Origin: Nocardioides sp. S-1144
GTDB lineage: Bacteria; Actinomycetota; Actinomycetes; Propionibacteriales; Nocardioidaceae
Direction of reading: 5' to 3'
Assembly: GCF_005954645.2 (NCBI RefSeq)
Contig: NZ_CP040695.2
Location: forward strand, 186,001-250,000
DNA: 64,000 bases
Part shown: positions 25,470-34,358 of the stretch, piece by piece
Numbering within the stretch: the stretch's first letter is position 1
Layout of the letters: each line of letters opens with the position of its first letter
The notes under the pieces: generated by a model
What the model was told of the DNA's origin: nothing
Databases searched by the model: none
What the model saw: only the letters and a program-made list of their open reading frames with translations
Translations under genes and position numbers: made by a program

Positions 25470-26645
25470 ATGCTGCGACTCGACGAGGTCGCCGCGGCGG
25501 CGGCCGGCGACGCTGGTGGGATCGACCCCGGGCTGCTCGGTGACTTCCTGCCGATCGTCGTGGAGGCGGCCGCCTCGGGCCGTCGGCTGCGGCGCACGGA
25601 GCTGAGGGCCTGCGGGGAACACGGTGCGGCGGCCGCGCTGGTCGGGGTGCCACTGCGGGCGCTGGTCGACCTCTACCTCTCGGCGTGCTGGCGGCTGTGG
25701 GAGGAGCTCGACACCGGTCCGGACGCCGTGCGGGTGCGCGCCGCCGGGCTGGCCGTGCTCCGGGCCGCGGACGACGCGGTGGCCGCGCTGGCCGAGGGCT
25801 TCCAGCTGGCCCGCAACGACCTGTCGCGCCAGCAGGAGTCCACCCGCCGCGACGTCTTCGACCTCCTGCTGGCCGGGGGGCCGGCCGCGGTCGAGGCGAC
25901 CGGCCGGGCCGCCGACCTCGGTCTCGACCTCACCAGCCCGCACGCGGTCCTGGTGGCCCGGCACGACCTGACCTTCGACCACCCCTCGCTCACCTCGGTC
26001 CCGCGCCGTCTCGAGGGCGCCGTGAGCGGTCGCCACGGTGACACCAGCCCGCTCGTGGCGACCAGGAACGGGCTCCTGGTCTGCATCTTCGCCGCGCCGG
26101 ACCGGGCGAGCGTGACGCTGGTCGGGGAGCGGCTCGCCACGGTCGTCGCCGAGGCCACGTCGGCCGGTGGCGCCTCCGACCCCGGCGCGGGGCCCGGGCG
26201 GGCCTGGCAGGCCGCGATCGGGCGCACCCGGCCCGGTGCGGGCGCCGTCCGGGTGTCCTACGAGCAGGCCGGCAGCGCGCTCGACCTCGCCGAGCGGCTC
26301 GGCCTCGAGGACGCCGTGATCGACTCGGGCTCGCTGGTGGTCTACGAGGTGCTGCTGCGCGACCGCGCCGCGATCGACGAGCTGATCACCGCCGTCCTCG
26401 GGCCGCTGCACGACGTGCCGGGCAGCGCGGCGGCGATGGTGGAGACCCTCGAGGCCTACTTCGCCTGCGGCGGGGTCGCCACGGCCACCGCGACCCGGCT
26501 GCACCTCTCGGTCCGGGCCGTCACCTACCGGCTCCAGCGGATCGGCGACGTCCTCGGGCTGGACCCCACCGACCCGGCCCACCGCTTCACCCTGCACGCC
26601 GCGGTGCTGGGGGCCCGCCTGCTCGGCACGTTCGCGCCGAGGTGA
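25470..26645 (+). CDS. PucR/CdaR-type transcriptional regulator
   Basis: A 391-residue protein. The C-terminal about 55 residues (ETLEAYFACGGVATATATRLHLSVRAVTYRLQRIGDVLGLDP) are the PucR HTH_30 domain that ends many CdaR-like regulators. Upstream is a GGDEF-like/CdaR middle domain, and the N-terminal 120 residues are helical (LVDLYLSACWRLWEELDTG), as in the actinobacterial PucR group. The ligand is unknown. ATG 25470 follows ATCGGAGGACTC. Neighbours (TerC downstream, MerR upstream) give no obvious catabolic target, so self-regulation or a distant target is likely. Confidence 0.85.
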   Translation: MLRLDEVAAAAAGDAGGIDPGLLGDFLPIVVEAAASGRRLRRTELRACGEHGAAAALVGVPLRALVDLYLSACWRLWEELDTGPDAVRVRAAGLAVLRAADDAVAALAEGFQLARNDLSRQQESTRRDVFDLLLAGGPAAVEATGRAADLGLDLTSPHAVLVARHDLTFDHPSLTSVPRRLEGAVSGRHGDTSPLVATRNGLLVCIFAAPDRASVTLVGERLATVVAEATSAGGASDPGAGPGRAWQAAIGRTRPGAGAVRVSYEQAGSALDLAERLGLEDAVIDSGSLVVYEVLLRDRAAIDELITAVLGPLHDVPGSAAAMVETLEAYFACGGVATATATRLHLSVRAVTYRLQRIGDVLGLDPTDPAHRFTLHAAVLGARLLGTFAPR

Positions 26646-26760
26646 TCTTGCCGGGTGTCGGCAACTTCGGGGTCCTGAGTCGTCCGCCATCCAACCTCGT
26701 CCGCGGGCCCCGGGTCCAGGAGAATCGAGGGGTACCCAGACCACCTCGAAGGAGACCCTC

Positions 26761-27768
26761 GTGCACGACGTACCCGTCTGGCTGTGGGGCGTGTTCGCCG
26801 CCACCGTCGTCATCGCCCTGGCCATCGACCTGCTCGCCCACCGCGACGCCCACGTCATCGGCTTCAAGGAGGCCGCGCGCTGGAGCGTGGGCTGGGTCGG
26901 CCTCGCCGTGGTCTTCGGCATCGTCGTCTTCGTCGTCGTCGGCCGCGACGCCGGCGTCGAGTACACGACCGCCTGGTTGCTGGAGAAGAGTCTGTCGGTC
27001 GACAACCTCTTCGTCTTCGCCCTGATCTTCGGCTACTTCAAGGTGCCCCAGCAGTACCAGCACCGCGTGCTGTTCTACGGCGTCATCGGTGCCCTGGTGT
27101 TCCGCGGGATCTTCCTGGCCCTCGGCGTCGCCGTCGTCAGCAAGTTCACCGCGATCCTCTTCGTGTTCGCCGCGATCCTGCTCTACAGCGCCTACAAGCT
27201 GATCAAGGGCGACGACGACGACTACGACCCCAGCACCAGCCTGTCCCTGCGCCTGATGCGCAAGGTGGTGCCGATGACCGACGAGTACCACGGCACCAAG
27301 TTCTTCATCAAGGAGGCCGGCAAGCGCGTCGGCACCCCGATGCTCGCCGTCGTGGTCGCCATCGAGGCGGCCGACCTGCTCTTCGCCGTCGACAGCGTGC
27401 CCGCCGTCCTCGCGGTGAGCGACGACGCCTTCATCGTCTACACCTCCAACGCCTTCGCCATCCTCGGCCTGCGGGCGCTGTACTTCCTCCTGTCGGGCCT
27501 GCTCGACCGGTTCCACTACCTCGGCACCGGCCTGGCCCTCATCCTGGCCTTCATCGGCGTGAAGCTGATCCTCCAGGCCGCGCACAAGACCATCGACACC
27601 TCCATCCCGGAGATCCCGTCGCTGGTGAGCCTGGGCGTGATCGTCGTGGTCCTCGCCGGCTCGGTCGGGCTCAGCTTCCTCAGGCCCCGGGCTGCGGAGG
27701 ACGCCGGGAAGACCGACGACGTGGCGGGCGACCAGGACGAGGACGACGTGCCGGTCGAGCCGCGCTGA
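26761..27768 (+). CDS. TerC family integral membrane protein
   Basis: A 335-residue protein with about nine membrane helices and the TerC signatures EKSLSVDNLFVF (about 78-89) and IEAADLLFAVDSVPAVLAV (about 200-218); the paired acidic residues in these helices are thought to coordinate metal. Family members are linked to tellurite resistance and manganese export during protein metallation. The C-terminal tail is acidic (EDAGKTDDVAGDQDEDD). The GTG start follows GAAGGAGACCCTC. I see no manganese riboswitch in the 115 bases upstream. Confidence 0.9.
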   Translation: MHDVPVWLWGVFAATVVIALAIDLLAHRDAHVIGFKEAARWSVGWVGLAVVFGIVVFVVVGRDAGVEYTTAWLLEKSLSVDNLFVFALIFGYFKVPQQYQHRVLFYGVIGALVFRGIFLALGVAVVSKFTAILFVFAAILLYSAYKLIKGDDDDYDPSTSLSLRLMRKVVPMTDEYHGTKFFIKEAGKRVGTPMLAVVVAIEAADLLFAVDSVPAVLAVSDDAFIVYTSNAFAILGLRALYFLLSGLLDRFHYLGTGLALILAFIGVKLILQAAHKTIDTSIPEIPSLVSLGVIVVVLAGSVGLSFLRPRAAEDAGKTDDVAGDQDEDDVPVEPR

Positions 27769-27823
27769 CCCGCACCGAACCGAACCGCCGGCGGCCCTTT
27801 GGTAATGGTGTAATCATGTAAGC

Positions 27824-28345
27824 ATGACGACATCAGAGAGCACCACAGAGAAGGTCGCCGGCTGGTTCGAGGGCCGGCTGCCCGCCGACTGGCGGGCCAC
27901 GCCGGCCGCCATCACCGTGGACCGCGAGGAGATCGTGGTCCTGCTGACCCAGCCGGACGTCGACCTGGTCGACGCGAGCGACGCCGCCCGGTCCGAGGCG
28001 CGCGTCGGACGGGCCCGGGCCTTCCGCGAGGAGACCCGGGCTCTTCGCATGGAGATCGCCCGCGAGGCCGAGCACCGCTTCGAGGCCAAGGTCTCGTGGG
28101 GCGTCGTGCTGGGTGAGCACCGCGAGCTCTGGACCCACGTGGCCGCGCCGGTGATGACCCGGCTGCGCCAACCCCAGCGCCAGGTGCTCGACACCCTCGT
28201 CGAGGCGGGCGTCGCGCGGTCGCGCTCCGACGCGCTCGCGTGGTGCGTCCGGCTGGTCGGCCAGCACGAGGAGGACTGGCTGGGCGAGCTGCGCGAGGCG
28301 ATGACGAGCGTGTCCGACGTCCGGGCGAAGGGGCCGTCGGCCTAG
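27824..28345 (+). CDS. Hypothetical protein with possible C-terminal DNA-binding helices
   Basis: A 173-residue soluble protein. The N-terminal half (EKVAGWFEGRLPADWRATPAAITVDREEIVVLL) is a small alpha/beta unit; the middle is a charged helix (ARAFREETRALRMEIAREAEHRF). The end (QRQVLDTLVEAGVARSRSDALAWCVRLVGQHEEDWLGELREAM) resembles a ribbon-helix-helix-like or dimerisation segment. I do not recognise a named family. No ribosome-binding site is visible; TAATCA (27811-27816) lies seven bases before ATG, so the mRNA is probably leaderless. Confidence 0.7.
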   Translation: MTTSESTTEKVAGWFEGRLPADWRATPAAITVDREEIVVLLTQPDVDLVDASDAARSEARVGRARAFREETRALRMEIAREAEHRFEAKVSWGVVLGEHRELWTHVAAPVMTRLRQPQRQVLDTLVEAGVARSRSDALAWCVRLVGQHEEDWLGELREAMTSVSDVRAKGPSA

Positions 28346-28347
28346 GT

Positions 28348-28365
28348 GCGGCCCGTCCCGGCCGC
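28348..28365. terminator. Hairpin between convergent genes
   Basis: GCGGCC and GGCCGC pair around CGTCCC just after the stop at 28345. Confidence 0.45.
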
Positions 28366-28379
28366 CGCGGTCAGGCGCG

Positions 28380-29220
28380 TCAGGCGAGCCCGACCAGCGC
28401 AGCGGACCGCTCCCACAACCCGTCGATGACCGACTGGTCGCGAGCCTGCTTGTTCTCGCGGCCGTGCGGGTCGAACCGGCTGAAGTAGGCGCCGTCGAGC
28501 TGGGGGTCGGGACCGCGCTCGGCGAGCGCGACCAGCGGCGCCGCCCCGTCGGGGACGCTGATCGTCGCGAGTCGCCGGAGCGGGCTGCGGTAGACGAGTC
28601 CGACGAACCACGAGTCGCGGCCGAACGAGCTGCCCACGGGGCCGGGGTGGACGGCGACCGAGACGATGCCGTCGGCGGCCCAGCGCTGGGAGGCGCCGCG
28701 GGTGAAGAGGATGTTCATCAGCTTGCCGGTGCCGTAGGCCCGGAGCTCCGATGCCCGGCGACGTTCGTGATCGAGGTCGTCGAGGACGACCTTGCCGGCA
28801 AGGTTGCCGATGCTCGAGGTGTTGACGACGAGCGACGAGCCGGCGGCCGCCAGCCGTGGGTGGAGCAGGTGGGTGAGCAGGAACGGTGCCAGGTGGTTGA
28901 CCTGGAAGTTGGGCTCGTGGCTCGTGGGTCCTCCGCGACGGGGCGAAGGTGCCGCCGGCGTTGTTCATCAGCACGTCGAGCCGCTCCACGCGCTCCCCGA
29001 CCTGGGTGGCCAGGCGGCGGACGTCGTCGAGCCGCGAGAAGTCGGCGACCAGCGGCTCGGTACCGACGGCCTCGGCGACCGGGCGGAGCTTGTCGGCCGA
29101 GCGTCCGGTCACGTGCACCGTCGCGCCCCGGGCCGCCAGCACCCGGGCCGTCTCGGCGCCGATCCCGTCGCTCGCGCCGGTCACCAGGACCGTGCGGCCC
29201 GCCATCGTCTGGTCGCTCAT
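28380..29220 (-). pseudogene. Short-chain dehydrogenase, frameshifted by a 7-bp tandem duplication
   Basis: The first part from ATG 29218-29220 reads as an SDR: TVLVTGASDGIGAETARVL, then VLMNNAGGTFAPSRR. The frame then changes: the C-terminal half (KLMNILFTRGASQRWAADGIVSVAVHPGPVG and on to the stop at 28380) is in another frame. At the junction CTCGTGG occurs twice in tandem (28914-28920 and 28921-28927). Removing one copy joins the halves exactly as SRRTHEPNFQVNHLAPF, giving a normal SDR of about 277 residues. So this is a recent inactivation, a reversible slippage site or an assembly error. The start has a TACGCT -10 box (29227-29232) six bases upstream. Confidence 0.85.
28914..28927. repeat. 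7-bp tandem duplication causing the SDR frameshift
   Basis: CTCGTGG twice in direct succession; 7 bases is two codons plus one, matching the observed +1 frame change. Confidence 0.85.
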
Positions 29221-29330
29221 GGCGTGAGCGTAGTGGCGTGCCCGCCGAGGTCCCGGTGCGCCGCGCAGCCCGCGCGCCGCCGCCGACACCTGACCGGCCT
29301 TGCCGTGCCGCAGCTGGCTCCGCCCCGTCG

Positions 29331-30200
29331 TCACCGGGCCAGGGCGAGCCTCGGGCCCGGCTGGGCCAGGACCGTCGTGACGGTGTCGACCGCCGCCCGG
29401 ACGACGGCGTCGTCGAGGCCGTCGCGCGGGCAGACGTAGAGGCCCAGTGGGGCCGGGGACGGCAGGGAGTCGACGGCGACCAGCCCGGGCGGCGCTTCCT
29501 CCAGGGCCATCAGGGCCACGCCGAGCCCGGCCTCGGCGGCCGCCTGGACGCCGGCCAGCTGGGTGGCCTCGCTGCCGACGGTGGCGGCGATGCCGTGGTC
29601 GGCGAGGGTCTCGAGCGCCCGCTTGCGCAGCTCGCACGGGCCGTCGAAGGCGACGACCCGGACGGCGTCCGGGGCGGCCGGGCGTCGCCAGCCGGGAGCG
29701 GCGTACCAGGTCAGGTGGAGCTCGCCGACCAGGACGGCGCCGGGGTGGTCGCCGGCGTTGAGCAGCAGCGCGAGGTCGACCTGCCCGGACGCCAGGCCCT
29801 CGCGCAGGCGGGACCCGCGGTCGATGCGGTAGCGGAGCCCGGCGTCGGGGACGGCCTGCTCCAGCGCCGACGACAGGGTCGGCAGCAGCCGGGCGGCCGC
29901 GTGCTCGGTGGAGCCCACGGTGAGGTCGAGGCGGGTGCCGGTGACCTCGCGGAGGGCCTGGTCGTGCAGGGCGAGCAGCCGGCGGGCCGAGGCCAGCAGG
30001 CGCTCGCCGTCGCCGGTGAACCGCGAGCCCCGGCCGTGCCGCTCGACGAGCGGCCTCCCGGTGGCGGCCTCGAGCCGGCGCACGTGCTGGCTGACCCCGC
30101 CCTGGCTCAGGTGCAGGTGCTCGGCCGCGCGCTGGAAGCCGCCGCAGTCGGCGACCGCCACGAGGCTGCGGAGCGGTCCGATGTCCAGGGTGCGATCCAT
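29331..30200 (-). CDS. LysR family regulator of the monooxygenase cluster
   Basis: A 289-residue protein with the LysR winged helix at the N-terminus (LRSLVAVADCGGFQRAAEHLHLSQGGVSQHVRRLEAATGRPLVER, landmarks) and a periplasmic-binding-like effector domain. It is divergent from the large 30324-43331 operon and is the natural candidate for its activator, perhaps sensing a sulfur metabolite as CysB-type LysR proteins do; the effector itself cannot be read. The ATG follows TAATCT (30208-30213) by seven bases, so it is probably leaderless. Confidence 0.88.
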   Translation of the reverse strand: MDRTLDIGPLRSLVAVADCGGFQRAAEHLHLSQGGVSQHVRRLEAATGRPLVERHGRGSRFTGDGERLLASARRLLALHDQALREVTGTRLDLTVGSTEHAAARLLPTLSSALEQAVPDAGLRYRIDRGSRLREGLASGQVDLALLLNAGDHPGAVLVGELHLTWYAAPGWRRPAAPDAVRVVAFDGPCELRKRALETLADHGIAATVGSEATQLAGVQAAAEAGLGVALMALEEAPPGLVAVDSLPSPAPLGLYVCPRDGLDDAVVRAAVDTVTTVLAQPGPRLALAR

Positions 30201-30203
30201 GTC

Positions 30204-30251
30204 GATCAGATTACTTCACAATTGATCATCCGAGGTGATGACTCGCATCAC
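30204..30251. promoter_or_regulatory. LysR binding region (two inverted repeats)
   Basis: A perfect GTGATG-ACTCG-CATCAC (30235-30251, the 17-bp size of a LysR site) and a looser GATCA/TGATC pair (30204-30208 and 30223-30227) next to the LysR start. Both lie upstream of the operon's -35. Confidence 0.6.
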
Positions 30252-30260
30252 GAACTCGCG

Positions 30261-30290
30261 TTGGAGTGTTCCGTCTAAGACAACTAGATT
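30261..30290 (+). promoter_or_regulatory. Promoter of the monooxygenase/transport operon
   Basis: TTGGAG (30261-30266), 18 bases, TAGATT (30285-30290). The region is far more A+T-rich than its surroundings and ends at a GAGAGAGG ribosome-binding site before ATG 30324. Confidence 0.55.
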
Positions 30291-30323
30291 GATAGAGAAA
30301 TAGTTGATCGAGAGAGGAACCGG

Positions 30324-31685
30324 ATGCCCGCGCCGAGGCAGATGCACCTGGGAGCCGTGCCCTACGGCACTGGTGGCCCGGGGAGTCACACGTTGTGGCT
30401 CGACCCCGAGATCCCGACCGACGCCAGCGTCAACGTCGAGTGGTTCGTCGAGATGGCCCAGCTCGCCGAGCGCGGCCGGTTCGACCTGCTCTTCGTGGTC
30501 GACAGCCAGTTCATCACCCCGTTCTCCCCGCCGCACTACCTCAACCGGCTCGAGCCGCTCACGCTGCTGAGCGCGCTCGCCATGCGCACCGAGCGGATCG
30601 GCCTGGTCGGCACCGCCACCACCAGCTTCAACAGCCCCTTCAACCTGGCGCGCCGCCTCGGCTCGCTCGACCTGATCAGCGGGGGCCGCGCGGGCTGGAA
30701 CGTGGTCACCACCGGCGACGCCGGCACCGCCGGCAACTACGGTCTCGACGAGCACTTCGACTACGACACCCGCTACGGCCGCGCCCAGGAGTTCGTCGGG
30801 CTGGCCCGCGCCCTCTGGGACTCCTACGAGGACGACGCCTTCCCGCGCGACCGCTCGACCGGCCGGTTCCTCGACCCGGACAAGCAGCACGTGCTCGACC
30901 ACGACGGCACCTACTTCAAGGTCCGGGGACCGCTCAACCTGGAGCGCTCGGCCCAGGGCCACCCGGTGATCTTCCAGGCCGGCGACTCCGACCAGGGCCG
31001 CGACCTCGGCGCCGGCGTGGGGGAGGGGATCTTCACCTTCGCCCCCGACATCCCCACCGGTCAGGCGTTCTACGACGACGTCAAGACCCGGGCCCGCGAC
31101 CGGTTCGGCCGCAACCCGGACCACGTCGTGGTGATGCCCGGCATCAAGGTCGTGGTCGGCGACACCGACGAGGACGCCCGCGAGATCGAGGCGTCGAACA
31201 ACGACCGCGACCACACCTTCGACGCCGCGCTGCGCGAGTTCGGGCGGCCGTTCGGCTGGCACGACTTCACCCAGTACGAGCTCGACGCGCCGTTCCCGGC
31301 CGAGACGCTCGTGCACGGCGAGCGCTCCTTCTTCACCCAGGCCAAGGCGGTCACCCAGCGCGCCCAGGACCACGGCTGGACGCTGCGCCAGGCCGTCGAG
31401 GCCACCCGCGGCTTCCGCAAGAGCGAGTTCGTCGGCTCGGCCGCCACGGTCGCCGACAAGCTCGTCGAGTGGTGGGAGGCCCGGGCCTGCGACGGCTTCA
31501 ACATCGGGCTGGACCACCCGGCCAACTTCCGGCGGATCGTCGACGAGGTCGTTCCGCTGCTGCAGGAGCGCGGGGTCTTCCGCGCCGAGTACGACTCCAC
31601 CCACCTGCGCGGGCACCTCGGGTTGCCCGTGCCCGTCAACCGCCACACCGCCGCCCGCGCGGCCGGCTCCCCGTCAGCCCGCTGA
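30324..31685 (+). CDS. FMN-dependent monooxygenase, NtaA/SnaA/DszA type
   Basis: A 453-residue bacterial luciferase-fold enzyme. The N-terminal MHLGAVPYGTGGPGSHTLWLDP, then RLGSLDLISGGRAGWNVVTTGD and NYGLDEHFDYDTRYGRAQEFV are hallmarks of the NtaA/DszA/DmoA branch, which uses FMNH2 from a separate reductase to cleave C-N or C-S bonds (nitrilotriacetate, dibenzothiophene sulfone, dimethyl sulfide). It is the first gene of the operon; the last gene, the flavin reductase at 42834, is the likely FMNH2 supplier. It has a cytoplasmic location and no signal peptide. The substrate is not determinable. Confidence 0.9.
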   Translation: MPAPRQMHLGAVPYGTGGPGSHTLWLDPEIPTDASVNVEWFVEMAQLAERGRFDLLFVVDSQFITPFSPPHYLNRLEPLTLLSALAMRTERIGLVGTATTSFNSPFNLARRLGSLDLISGGRAGWNVVTTGDAGTAGNYGLDEHFDYDTRYGRAQEFVGLARALWDSYEDDAFPRDRSTGRFLDPDKQHVLDHDGTYFKVRGPLNLERSAQGHPVIFQAGDSDQGRDLGAGVGEGIFTFAPDIPTGQAFYDDVKTRARDRFGRNPDHVVVMPGIKVVVGDTDEDAREIEASNNDRDHTFDAALREFGRPFGWHDFTQYELDAPFPAETLVHGERSFFTQAKAVTQRAQDHGWTLRQAVEATRGFRKSEFVGSAATVADKLVEWWEARACDGFNIGLDHPANFRRIVDEVVPLLQERGVFRAEYDSTHLRGHLGLPVPVNRHTAARAAGSPSAR

Positions 31686-31737
31686 CGCCGCCGGCCCACG
31701 GCCCCACCTCCTCCCGACGAAAGGCAGACGCCTCGCC

Positions 31738-33303
31738 ATGACGCGCGCCCGCACCAACCCCGCTCGCCCCCAGCTGCCCAACCCGCGGCAGACCCGCCGC
31801 GGCTTCCTCGGTCTCGGCCTGGCCGCCGGCATCGTCCTCAGCCTGGAGGCCTGCGGCGGTGCCTCGACCGCCGACAGCGCCTCCGGCGGCAGCAAGACCA
31901 TCAAGTGGGCCTGGCAGCTCCCCACCACCTGGGACCCGGTGACCTCCTCGGCCGGCTCCGACGTGCAGATGCTCGCACTGGCCTACGACCCGCTGACCGC
32001 CCTCGACGAGCAGGGCAACGCCGTCCCGTGGCTCGCCGAGTCCTGGGCCTACGACGAGGCCGGCACCAGCGTCACCTTCACCCTGCGGCCGGGCCTGACC
32101 TTCAGCGACGGCAAGCCGATCGACGCCGCGGCGGTGGCGGCGTCGATCGAGCGCGGCCGCACCCAGGACGGCTCGCTCATCGCCCCGCAGATGGCGACGA
32201 TCAAGAAGGTCTCGGCCCCCGGCGACCTCGAGGTGCTCGTCGAGCTCTCCGAGGTCGACTACCAGTACCCCCTGCTGTTCGCGGGCAAGACCGGCATGGT
32301 CGTCAACCCCGCCGCCTTCGAGGCGGACGCCGCCGCCCTGGCCACCCAGCCGGCCGGCTCCGGACCCTTCACGGTCACCTCGTACGTGCAGAACGACCAC
32401 GCGAGCATGAAGAAGAACCCGCGCTTCCACCTCGCCGACGAGATCAAGGTCGAGAACTTCGACCTCTACCCCCAGCAGGACCCCTCCACCGCGGTCGCGT
32501 CGGTGCGCTCGGGCCAGTTCAACATCGGGCGGCTCGGCGGCGCGCAGGTCCAGCAGGCCAAGGACGCCGGGCTCGACGTCCAGGTCATCGACACGATGTA
32601 CGTCAGCGTCCTCGACGTCAACGTCTCCATGGCGCCGTTCGACGACCCCGCCGTGGTCGAGGCGATGAAGTACGGGATCGACCGCGAGAAGGTCAGGGAG
32701 GTCGCCTTCTTCGGCCTCGGCGACGTCAACTACCAGCCGTTCCCGCCGGGCTACGTCGGCTACAACGCCGAGCTCGACGACCTCTACGCCCACGACCCCG
32801 ACAAGGCCCGCCAGCTGCTCGCCGACGCCGGCTACACCGCCCCGGTGAAGGGCACCTTCACCAGCAGCGGCCAGTCCGACCCGGCCGTCGAGCTCATCCA
32901 GGCCCAGCTCAAGGAGGTCGGGATCGAGCTCGAGATCGAGTCCATCCCGCCGACCCAGCACACCCAGCTGGTCTACCTCGAGCACTCCAGGGCGCTCACC
33001 TACGACGGGTTCGCCGGCCGCGAGTCGCCGGTCCAGGCCTTCCAGGTGCTCTTCGGCGCCGAGGGTCTGATGAACCCGGGCCGCACGACCAACCCCGAGC
33101 TCGAGGCGCAGCTGGAGAAAGTCAAGAAGACCCCCACGGACTCGCCCGAGTACCCCGCGCTCCTGCAGGAGGCGACCCGGATCGCGGTGACGTCGTTCCC
33201 CAACGTGTTCCTGCAGCTGATGCCGTCCGCGATCGCCCGCAAGGGCGTCTCGGAGCTGCCCGACCTGCCGAGCCTGCGCCGCTTCGAGGGCGTCAAGGCA
33301 TGA
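31738..33303 (+). CDS. ABC transporter substrate-binding lipoprotein (peptide/nickel family 5)
   Basis: A 521-residue protein. Its N-terminus has twin arginines ([11 protein letters not shown], Arg20-Arg21) and a lipobox ending at Cys39 (LEAC), so it is probably Tat-exported and lipid-anchored. The mature part is the large SBP_bac_5 fold: [54 protein letters not shown] and [13 protein letters not shown]. Family members bind peptides, nickel, glutathione or other large polar ligands, including EDTA in Chelativorans-type systems. It captures the substrate for the four transporter genes that follow; its stop overlaps the permease start (ATGA). Confidence 0.92.
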   Translation: MTRARTNPARPQLPNPRQTRRGFLGLGLAAGIVLSLEACGGASTADSASGGSKTIKWAWQLPTTWDPVTSSAGSDVQMLALAYDPLTALDEQGNAVPWLAESWAYDEAGTSVTFTLRPGLTFSDGKPIDAAAVAASIERGRTQDGSLIAPQMATIKKVSAPGDLEVLVELSEVDYQYPLLFAGKTGMVVNPAAFEADAAALATQPAGSGPFTVTSYVQNDHASMKKNPRFHLADEIKVENFDLYPQQDPSTAVASVRSGQFNIGRLGGAQVQQAKDAGLDVQVIDTMYVSVLDVNVSMAPFDDPAVVEAMKYGIDREKVREVAFFGLGDVNYQPFPPGYVGYNAELDDLYAHDPDKARQLLADAGYTAPVKGTFTSSGQSDPAVELIQAQLKEVGIELEIESIPPTQHTQLVYLEHSRALTYDGFAGRESPVQAFQVLFGAEGLMNPGRTTNPELEAQLEKVKKTPTDSPEYPALLQEATRIAVTSFPNVFLQLMPSAIARKGVSELPDLPSLRRFEGVKA

Positions 33304-34358
33304 GCCTCGCCGTCGCCCCCGAGGTGGAGGAGGAGGTCGCGGCGCCCCCGGGCGCCGTGCCGGATGCTGCCAGCCCCGCGCGCCGCCGGCGCGTGGTGCC
33401 GCTGCTCCGGTCGCTGGTCAGCACCCTCGTGATCACGGTGACCGTGCTGCTGCTGGCCTCGGTCATCACCTTCGCGCTCGGCGCGGTCAGCGACAGCAAC
33501 CCCGCCGCCGCCGCGCTCGGCGAGACCGCGACGCAGGCCGACATCGACCGGCTCGACGCCGAGTTCGGCCTCGACCGGCCGCTCGTCGTGCAGTACCTGT
33601 CGTGGGTCGGGCACGCCGTCCAGGGCGATCTCGGCACGTCGTGGTTCACCACGATCCCGGTGACCGACAGCATCCGGCAGGCGCTGCCGGTCGACCTGTC
33701 GATCGCGGCGCTCGCACTGCTGCTCGCGATCCTCATCGGCGGCAGCGCCGGCATCGGCGCGGCGCTCAGCAACGGCGGTTTCCTCGACCGCGTCGTCACC
33801 CTGGTCTGCTCGGTGCTGGCCACGCTGCCGCCGTTCGTGATCGGCATGGCGCTGATCGTGGTGTTCTCGGTGAAGCTGCAGGTGCTGCCCTCCGGCGGCT
33901 ACGTGCCCATCGAGCAGGACCCTCTCGAGTGGCTGCGGTTCGCGATCCTGCCGGCGCTGGCGCTCTCGCTCGACGTGGCCGCCTCGATCGCCCGGCAGCT
34001 GCGCACGTCGATGGTGGCCTCGCTCCGGGAGAACTACGCCGTCGGGGCGGAGATGCGCGGCTACGGCCGCTCCCGCGTCCTCTTTGGCCACGTGCTGCGC
34101 AACGCCGCCGGACCGACGCTCGCGGTCGTCGGCCTCGCCATCCCGCTGATCGTCGGCGGCGCGGTGATCACCGAGAAGCTCTTCGGCCTGCCCGGGGTGG
34201 CCCAGCTGGCGCTGCAGTCGGCCGAGCGCGGCGACGTGCCCGTCGTCCTCGGGACGCTGCTCACCACCGCGGTCGTCGTGGTCCTGGCCAGCCTGGTCGT
34301 CAACGTCCTGCAGACCGCGCTCAACCCGGTCGCCCGGCGCGAGGGGGCCCACCGATGA
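33300..34358 (+). CDS. ABC transporter permease (DppB-like)
   Basis: A 352-residue protein with a cytoplasmic N-terminal extension of about 30 residues (acidic, then PARRRRVV), six membrane helices and a large periplasmic loop carrying the DppB-family features LDAEFGLDRPLVVQYLSW and GDLGTSW. The EAA-type coupling loop is near ENYAVGAEMRGYGRSRVLFGHVLRNA. It pairs with the next gene as heterodimeric channel. ATG 33300 overlaps the preceding TGA. Confidence 0.92.
   Translation: MSLAVAPEVEEEVAAPPGAVPDAASPARRRRVVPLLRSLVSTLVITVTVLLLASVITFALGAVSDSNPAAAALGETATQADIDRLDAEFGLDRPLVVQYLSWVGHAVQGDLGTSWFTTIPVTDSIRQALPVDLSIAALALLLAILIGGSAGIGAALSNGGFLDRVVTLVCSVLATLPPFVIGMALIVVFSVKLQVLPSGGYVPIEQDPLEWLRFAILPALALSLDVAASIARQLRTSMVASLRENYAVGAEMRGYGRSRVLFGHVLRNAAGPTLAVVGLAIPLIVGGAVITEKLFGLPGVAQLALQSAERGDVPVVLGTLLTTAVVVVLASLVVNVLQTALNPVARREGAHR

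Noticed and set aside
26646-26760. Manganese (yybP-ykoY) riboswitch before terC
   Set aside because: The short leader shows no matching paired helices that I can recognise.
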